A DNA stretch of 64,000 nt from an uncultured Bacteroides sp. (GTDB lineage Bacteria; Bacteroidota; Bacteroidia; Chitinophagales; Chitinophagaceae): contig CABHOP010000015.1 of assembly GCA_902168085.1 (NCBI GenBank), positions 62,001-126,000 on the forward strand, given 5' to 3'. The notes beneath the pieces are model-generated. The model ran no database searches. It was given only the letters and a program-made list of their open reading frames with translations, and had not been told where the DNA came from. Positions 60,176 through 64,000 of the stretch are shown here, piece after piece (position 1 is the stretch's first letter; every line of letters begins with the position of its first letter). A program made the position numbers and the translations under genes.

Positions 60176-60206
60176 TTGCTGAATGCAACTAGTTTTATTA
60201 ATTTTG
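60176..60206 (+). promoter_or_regulatory. Promoter of the pigment/fatty-acid cluster
   Basis: TTG at 60176-60178 and TAATTTTG at 60199-60206 are 20 bases apart, a full Bacteroidota promoter. Several ACGT-containing repeats lie in the 80-base leader before the ACP gene. Confidence 0.7.
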
Positions 60207-60289
60207 CATCTTTATAATGCGTTAATTAATAACAACTACGTTATTGTTCACGTATTAAAACGTCAGAACCCCTAAACGTTTTATAACTA

Positions 60290-60538
60290 ATGGAGAAACA
60301 GGAAATAATAGATCGCATAAAAGCATTTATGGTGGAAGATTTTGAAGTAGAAGCAACAGCGATAACACCTGATGCCGACCTGAAAGCTACCCTGGATCTT
60401 GACAGCCTTGATTATATCGACCTTGTAGTGGTGATAGAGCAGAACTTCGGTTTTAAAGTAAAGCCGGAAGATTTCCAGCAAATGCACACTATTCAGGATT
60501 TCTACGATTACGTTTCCAATCGTTTGCAAGCAGCCTAG
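60290..60538 (+). CDS. Acyl carrier protein (cluster-specific)
   Basis: An 82-residue ACP. The phosphopantetheine site is DLDSLDYIDLVVVIEQNFGF with Ser39. It is acidic and helical as expected. This is probably not the housekeeping acpP, because it heads a cluster with LPLAT, dehydratase, thioesterase and ketosynthase genes. The stop is 3 bases before the acyltransferase gene. Likely carries the growing polyene or aryl chain. Confidence 0.93.
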   Translation: MEKQEIIDRIKAFMVEDFEVEATAITPDADLKATLDLDSLDYIDLVVVIEQNFGFKVKPEDFQQMHTIQDFYDYVSNRLQAA

Positions 60539-60541
60539 CAC

Positions 60542-61429
60542 ATGCCTGATAATGCTAAATGGGAGGGCCGCTCCCGCGGCACACCATTAGGATACAGGAT
60601 ATTTGTAGGCTTATTGAAATTTGGAGGGCTCAAAGCTGCATATGCTTTGCTGCCCTTTGTTACGTATTACTACCGCCTGTTTATGAAGCGGGCCACACGT
60701 CCGCTTTACTATCTATATACACAGCGGCTGGGTTATAGTGCCGCAGAGGCAGCGGGGCTTATAAAAAAGAACCTCATCATCTTCGGGCAAACGCTGATAG
60801 ACAAAATAGCTGTGCTGTCGGGCGTAGGGGGGCAGCTAACCTTTACGCATGAAGGGGTAGAGAATATAGAGCAACTGGTAAAAGACGGCAAAGGCGGTGT
60901 GCTGGTAAGTGCCCACCTGGGCAACTGGGAAGTGGCCGGGCATATGCTGGAACGGGTAGAAGCACCCATCAATATTGTGATGTATGATGGCGAGGGCGAA
61001 CAGCTAAAAGCCTACATGGAGCAGTTTGATAAAAAACGTTCCTTCAATATTATTTTCATAAAAGAAGACCAGTCGCATATATATGAAATGTCGGCAGCGC
61101 TGAACCGGAATGAACTGATATGCCTGCATGCCGACCGGTTCCGCCCCGGCAACCGCACCATGACGCATGCTTTCCTGGGAGAAGAAGCGCTTTTTCCCGC
61201 CGGGCCTTTTATACTGGCTTCAAAACTGAAAGCACCTGTATGCTTTGTTTTTGCTTTTAAAGAAACTAATTTTCACTATCATTTCTATGCATTTCCGGGT
61301 AAAACGTATGAAGGCCGTGGTACTACAGGCATGGAACGTATGCTGGGCGATTACGTAGTTCTACTTGAAAAAATGCTGAAGAAATACCCGCACCAATGGT
61401 TTAATTATTACGATTTTTGGAAAAAATGA
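60542..61429 (+). CDS. LpxL/HtrB-like lysophospholipid acyltransferase
   Basis: A 295-residue membrane-associated acyltransferase. The HX4D/E-type motif is VLVSAHLGNWEVAGHMLERV near residue 120, and LICLHADRFRPGNRTMTHAF and FPAGPFILASKLKAPVCFVF are later family features. A hydrophobic N-terminus (YALLPFVTYYYRLFM) is present. Such proteins occur in aryl-polyene and flexirubin clusters, where they may attach the chain to a lipid. Its stop overlaps the next ATG (ATGA), showing tight coupling. Confidence 0.9.
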   Translation: MPDNAKWEGRSRGTPLGYRIFVGLLKFGGLKAAYALLPFVTYYYRLFMKRATRPLYYLYTQRLGYSAAEAAGLIKKNLIIFGQTLIDKIAVLSGVGGQLTFTHEGVENIEQLVKDGKGGVLVSAHLGNWEVAGHMLERVEAPINIVMYDGEGEQLKAYMEQFDKKRSFNIIFIKEDQSHIYEMSAALNRNELICLHADRFRPGNRTMTHAFLGEEALFPAGPFILASKLKAPVCFVFAFKETNFHYHFYAFPGKTYEGRGTTGMERMLGDYVVLLEKMLKKYPHQWFNYYDFWKK

Positions 61430-61842
61430 ATGCACCCGATATTATAAACCTGATACCTCAACGTCCGCCTTTTGTAATGATAGGACAATTGCTGAAAGCA
61501 GACGAAAAAGTATCGAGCACAAGCTTTGAAATACCGGAAGGCCACCTGTTTGTAGAAAATGGTGTGTTTACCGAACCGGGGCTGGTAGAGAACATGGCAC
61601 AGACAGCAGCGGCAGGCACCGGTTACAGGGCGCAGCAGGAAGGTAAAGAGCCTGTTGTAGGTTTTATAGGTGCACTGAAAAACCTGAACATAATGGCATT
61701 GCCAAAGGTAGGCGATACCATTATTACAGAAGTGACTTTTATGAACCAGGTGATGAATGTGCATATCGTACAGGGTAGGGTGTATCTCAATGAAACAGAA
61801 ATAGCCAACTGTGAACTGAAAATATTTTTACAAGAATCTTAA
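61426..61842 (+). CDS. 3-hydroxyacyl-ACP dehydratase-like hotdog protein
   Basis: A 138-residue hotdog-fold protein similar to FabZ/ApeI. IINLIPQRPPFVMIGQLLKA is the typical N-terminus, and FVENGVFTEPGLVENMAQTA is the central helix with a catalytic-type Glu. FabZ's His-x-Pro-Phe region reads PQRPPFVMI, so the catalytic His is replaced by Gln/Arg and activity is uncertain. Start ATG 61426 overlaps the previous stop. Cluster function: dehydration of the growing polyene or a structural role. Confidence 0.8.
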   Translation: MNAPDIINLIPQRPPFVMIGQLLKADEKVSSTSFEIPEGHLFVENGVFTEPGLVENMAQTAAAGTGYRAQQEGKEPVVGFIGALKNLNIMALPKVGDTIITEVTFMNQVMNVHIVQGRVYLNETEIANCELKIFLQES

Positions 61843-61853
61843 AACATACACTT

Positions 61854-62486
61854 ATGAAAAAGTTATTACTGTACATGGCAGCCCTGCTGATAACTGTAAA
61901 CACAAGCGCACAAAACAAGGCTGATATATTTGACGAAAGCCAGTCCATAACCTGGCTTGGCCTCGACTTTACGCAGGTGAAATTTATAGGCAATGCTGCC
62001 CAGTGGCAGGATGCCGGCGAGATCACCAATAGCCAGATGCGCGATAAATATTTCCCCGCTTGGAACAATCTGTTTGTAAACGAGAAGGACAAATATAAAG
62101 TAGCTGATGCAGTAAGGCGTACAGAGGTAGACTATGCTATTGATGTAACGGAGAAAGCAAACAACGCTATAAAAGGTAATTTCTTTGAAAGCGATGCGAA
62201 TATGTATCAACTGCTGGACGAACAAAAAGTAGCGGCCCTTGTTAAGAAATATGATTTCAAAGGCAAGAGCGGCATCGGGTTTATGTTCTTTGTAGAAGGA
62301 TTGAGCAAAGGCAAGGAAGAAGGCTCTATGTGGGCTACCTTTGTAGATATGAAATCGAAGACCGTATTGCTTACGAAACGTGTAACGGGTAAAAGCGGTG
62401 GTTTTGGTTTCCGTAACTATTGGGCCAAAACATTTGCAAATGGCCTGAAGGCGGTGAAGAGCGACTGGAAAAGTTGGAAGAAATAA
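61854..62486 (+). CDS. Secreted protein of unknown function in the pigment cluster
   Basis: A 210-residue protein with a signal peptide (LLLYMAALLITVNTSAQ). Residues ~25-75 read ESQSITWLGLDFTQVKFIGN, and later GKSGIGFMFFVEGLSKGKEE and GGFGFRNYWAKTFANGLKAV appear. No membrane segment. The predicted periplasmic location between biosynthetic genes suggests a transport or chaperone role, as LolA-like proteins play in related clusters; it does not clearly match LolA. Spaced 11 bases from the upstream and 22 bases from the downstream gene. Confidence 0.75.
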   Translation: MKKLLLYMAALLITVNTSAQNKADIFDESQSITWLGLDFTQVKFIGNAAQWQDAGEITNSQMRDKYFPAWNNLFVNEKDKYKVADAVRRTEVDYAIDVTEKANNAIKGNFFESDANMYQLLDEQKVAALVKKYDFKGKSGIGFMFFVEGLSKGKEEGSMWATFVDMKSKTVLLTKRVTGKSGGFGFRNYWAKTFANGLKAVKSDWKSWKK

Positions 62487-62508
62487 AGAAGCATAATAAA
62501 GAGCATTG

Positions 62509-62934
62509 GTGCAGAAAAGACTAACCCATACTACAGAACTGGAAGTGAAATTCAGCGAGGCCGACCCGCTGGGTATCGTATGGCATGGCCACTTCATCCG
62601 CTATTTTGAAGATGGCAGGGAAGCCTTTGGCGAAGCCTTCGGAATAAAATACCTTGATTTTTACAGAAGCAATATAGTGGTGCCGGTTGTGAAGATAGAT
62701 TGCGATTACAAGCGCATCCTTCGCTATGGCCACCGCATAAGGTTGGAGACGACCTATATCGATTCGCCTGCGGCAAAGCTGCTGTTTGAATATGCGATAT
62801 ACGATGCTAAGACAAATGAACTGGTCGCCAGTGGCAAATCTATGCAGGTATTTATGCAACGTGAAAGCCTGGAACTGATGTGGACGCTACCACAGTTTAT
62901 GATAGACTGGAAACAAAAATGGCTGAAGGATTAG
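62509..62934 (+). CDS. 4HBT-family acyl-CoA/ACP thioesterase
   Basis: A 141-residue hotdog thioesterase. FSEADPLGIVWHGHFIRYFE is the YbgC/4HBT signature with the catalytic Asp near residue 18. CDYKRILRYGHRIRLETTYI and ATNELVASGKSMQVF-like TNELVASGKSMQVF complete the pattern. The start is GTG 62509 (TTG 62506 is possible). It lies one base before the ketosynthase ATG. Such thioesterases release or transfer chains in flexirubin/aryl-polyene clusters. Confidence 0.88.
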   Translation: MQKRLTHTTELEVKFSEADPLGIVWHGHFIRYFEDGREAFGEAFGIKYLDFYRSNIVVPVVKIDCDYKRILRYGHRIRLETTYIDSPAAKLLFEYAIYDAKTNELVASGKSMQVFMQRESLELMWTLPQFMIDWKQKWLKD

Positions 62935-62935
62935 G

Positions 62936-64000
62936 ATGAAAGCAAAGGTGTATGCGATAGCAACGAATATAACATCTGCATTGGGGCTGGATGCCAAAGC
63001 CCACTGGGCAGCCGTATCGGCAGGCAGGGTAGGTGTGGCAGAACATACGGACGCTACCTATAGCAATGCACCTTTTTGGGCATCGCGCATAGATGCGGCT
63101 ATGTGGCAACGCATACAGGCGGAGGTGAAATCAGCCCAGGTACTTTCTCCTTTCGAGCAGCTATGTATATTTTCTGCAAAGCAGGCTTTGCGCTCTATAG
63201 AGCAGCAACTGGATGCAAAGGATACCATCATCATACTATCTACTACCAAAGGCAATATAGAATGGCTGGAGCAGGCGCCTGATGAAAGACTGCTGCTGAG
63301 CACCAGCGCTAACATCATAGCCAAAGAACTGGGCTATGAAACACAAAAGCCAATGGTCATATCGCATGCCTGTGTATCGGGCGTATTGGCTACGGTATAT
63401 GCGCAACGCATGCTGCAGGCAGGCAGGTATAAGCATGCTATTATAATAGGTTGCGACAGGTTCTCTAAGTTCGTGCTGAATGGTTTCCAGTCTTTTCACG
63501 CCATAGATAATAAAGCCTGCCGCCCGTTTGATGCGGAAAGGCATGGTATTAATCTTGGTGAAGCAGGTGCTACTGTTATACTGACTACACAACCTGAGGA
63601 AGCACCATTGGCAACTATCTTAGGTGGGTCCTCCAGCAATGATGCCAATCACATCTCCGGCCCATCGCGCACAGGAGAAGAATTAGCGCTTGCTATTAAC
63701 AATGCATTGAGCGAAGCAGGTGTGAGAGCTATAGATATCAATATGGTATCTGCACACGGCACGGCTACTTTGTACAATGATGAAATGGAATCTAAAGCCA
63801 TTGGGGTGACCGGTATGCAAGATGTGCCGCTTCACAGTATGAAGGGCTATTGCGGGCATACGCTGGGTGCAGCAGGTGTGCTGGAAAGCGCCATGATAAT
63901 AGAAAGCCTGCAACATCAGCAATTGATACCTTCTGCAGGGTATGAAAGCCTGGGTGTGCCCGTAGCTATAAACGTAACCACCACACAGCAACCTGCTGAT
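62936..64000 (+). CDS. Beta-ketoacyl-ACP synthase (3' partial)
   Basis: A condensing enzyme open through the window end (355 residues visible). The catalytic triad is visible: Cys146 (VISHACVSGVLATVYA), His274 (MVSAHGTATLYNDEMESKAI) and His308 (MKGYCGHTLGAAGVLE). RPFDAERHGINLGEAGA is the KAS I/II loop. Only a short C-terminal part is missing. It is the sixth gene of the cluster and probably elongates the polyene. The family cannot be resolved further by eye. Confidence 0.92.
   Translation, partial: MKAKVYAIATNITSALGLDAKAHWAAVSAGRVGVAEHTDATYSNAPFWASRIDAAMWQRIQAEVKSAQVLSPFEQLCIFSAKQALRSIEQQLDAKDTIIILSTTKGNIEWLEQAPDERLLLSTSANIIAKELGYETQKPMVISHACVSGVLATVYAQRMLQAGRYKHAIIIGCDRFSKFVLNGFQSFHAIDNKACRPFDAERHGINLGEAGATVILTTQPEEAPLATILGGSSSNDANHISGPSRTGEELALAINNALSEAGVRAIDINMVSAHGTATLYNDEMESKAIGVTGMQDVPLHSMKGYCGHTLGAAGVLESAMIIESLQHQQLIPSAGYESLGVPVAINVTTTQQPAD

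Noticed and set aside
1-64000. CRISPR arrays, insertion sequences, prophage and rRNA genes
   Set aside because: Looked for repeats, transposase motifs and rRNA signatures; none found in the window.

Overview
The window is a chromosomal segment from a member of the Bacteroidota, most likely Chitinophagales/Chitinophagaceae. The evidence is: repeated TAnnTTTG promoter -7 boxes with few Shine-Dalgarno sites, a TamL lipoprotein-type Omp85 protein, an IPExxxVDY protein, a DUF2723 membrane protein, a type IX secretion C-terminal signal, several Lys/Asp-rich lipoprotein signal peptides, and the start of a flexirubin/aryl-polyene type pigment locus. The genus cannot be named from the sequence alone. 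There are no rRNA genes, CRISPR arrays, insertion sequences or prophage.

Layout. 1-4627: distal half of the spc ribosomal-protein operon (rplF lacking only its start codon, rplR, rpsE, rpmD, rplO, secY, map). It stops at map, which meets a convergent type IB topoisomerase, so infA-rpsM-rpsK-rpsD-rpoA-rplQ do not follow. 4624-12662: mostly minus-strand genes (topoisomerase IB, lgt, nucleoside phosphorylase, a secreted protein, DUF2723 membrane protein, IPExxxVDY protein) around a lone tRNA-Cys. 12733-22380: SPFH protein, purA, a highly acidic low-complexity protein, pabB, two lipoproteins, dnaE with an unusual leader, and trxA. 22495-24715: minus-strand alkB-type hydroxylase, two small Cys-patterned lipoproteins and a YqaE/Pmp3 protein. 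24805-30718: ffh, rpsP and a three-gene glycan module (GT2, GT-C with TPR tail, acyltransferase 3). 30719-36260: minus-strand envelope genes (two MauE/DoxX-thioredoxin fusions, rpsT, MltD-like transglycosylase, tatA, rluD and a further small lipoprotein). 36420-41270: DUF58 protein, yceD-rpmF-plsX, a hydrolase/MGMT pair and a barrel lipoprotein. 41367-41733: RNase P RNA. 41863-55479: valS, secreted proteins including a type IX cargo protein, arginase, tamL/trmH, PAP2, a methyltransferase, a GroES-like protein, TPR and GNAT proteins. 55556-59775: a barrel protein, then a His-rich small membrane protein, a ZnuD-like TonB receptor and a lipoprotein that look like one metal-uptake unit. 60176-64000: promoter and first six genes of a pigment/fatty-acid cluster (ACP, LPLAT, dehydratase, unknown secreted protein, thioesterase, ketosynthase cut by the window end).

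The observations most worth pursuing are: a dispersed family of four small lipoproteins sharing a lipobox-aromatic-C-x-C pattern, one of them upstream of a membrane protein with redox cysteines; the zinc-uptake-like trio; the polyaspartate protein between purA and pabB; the dnaE leader with a direct repeat and a perfect DnaA box; and two unlisted micro-ORFs. Most other genes are ordinary housekeeping genes. All assignments come from reading motifs by eye; no database search was run.
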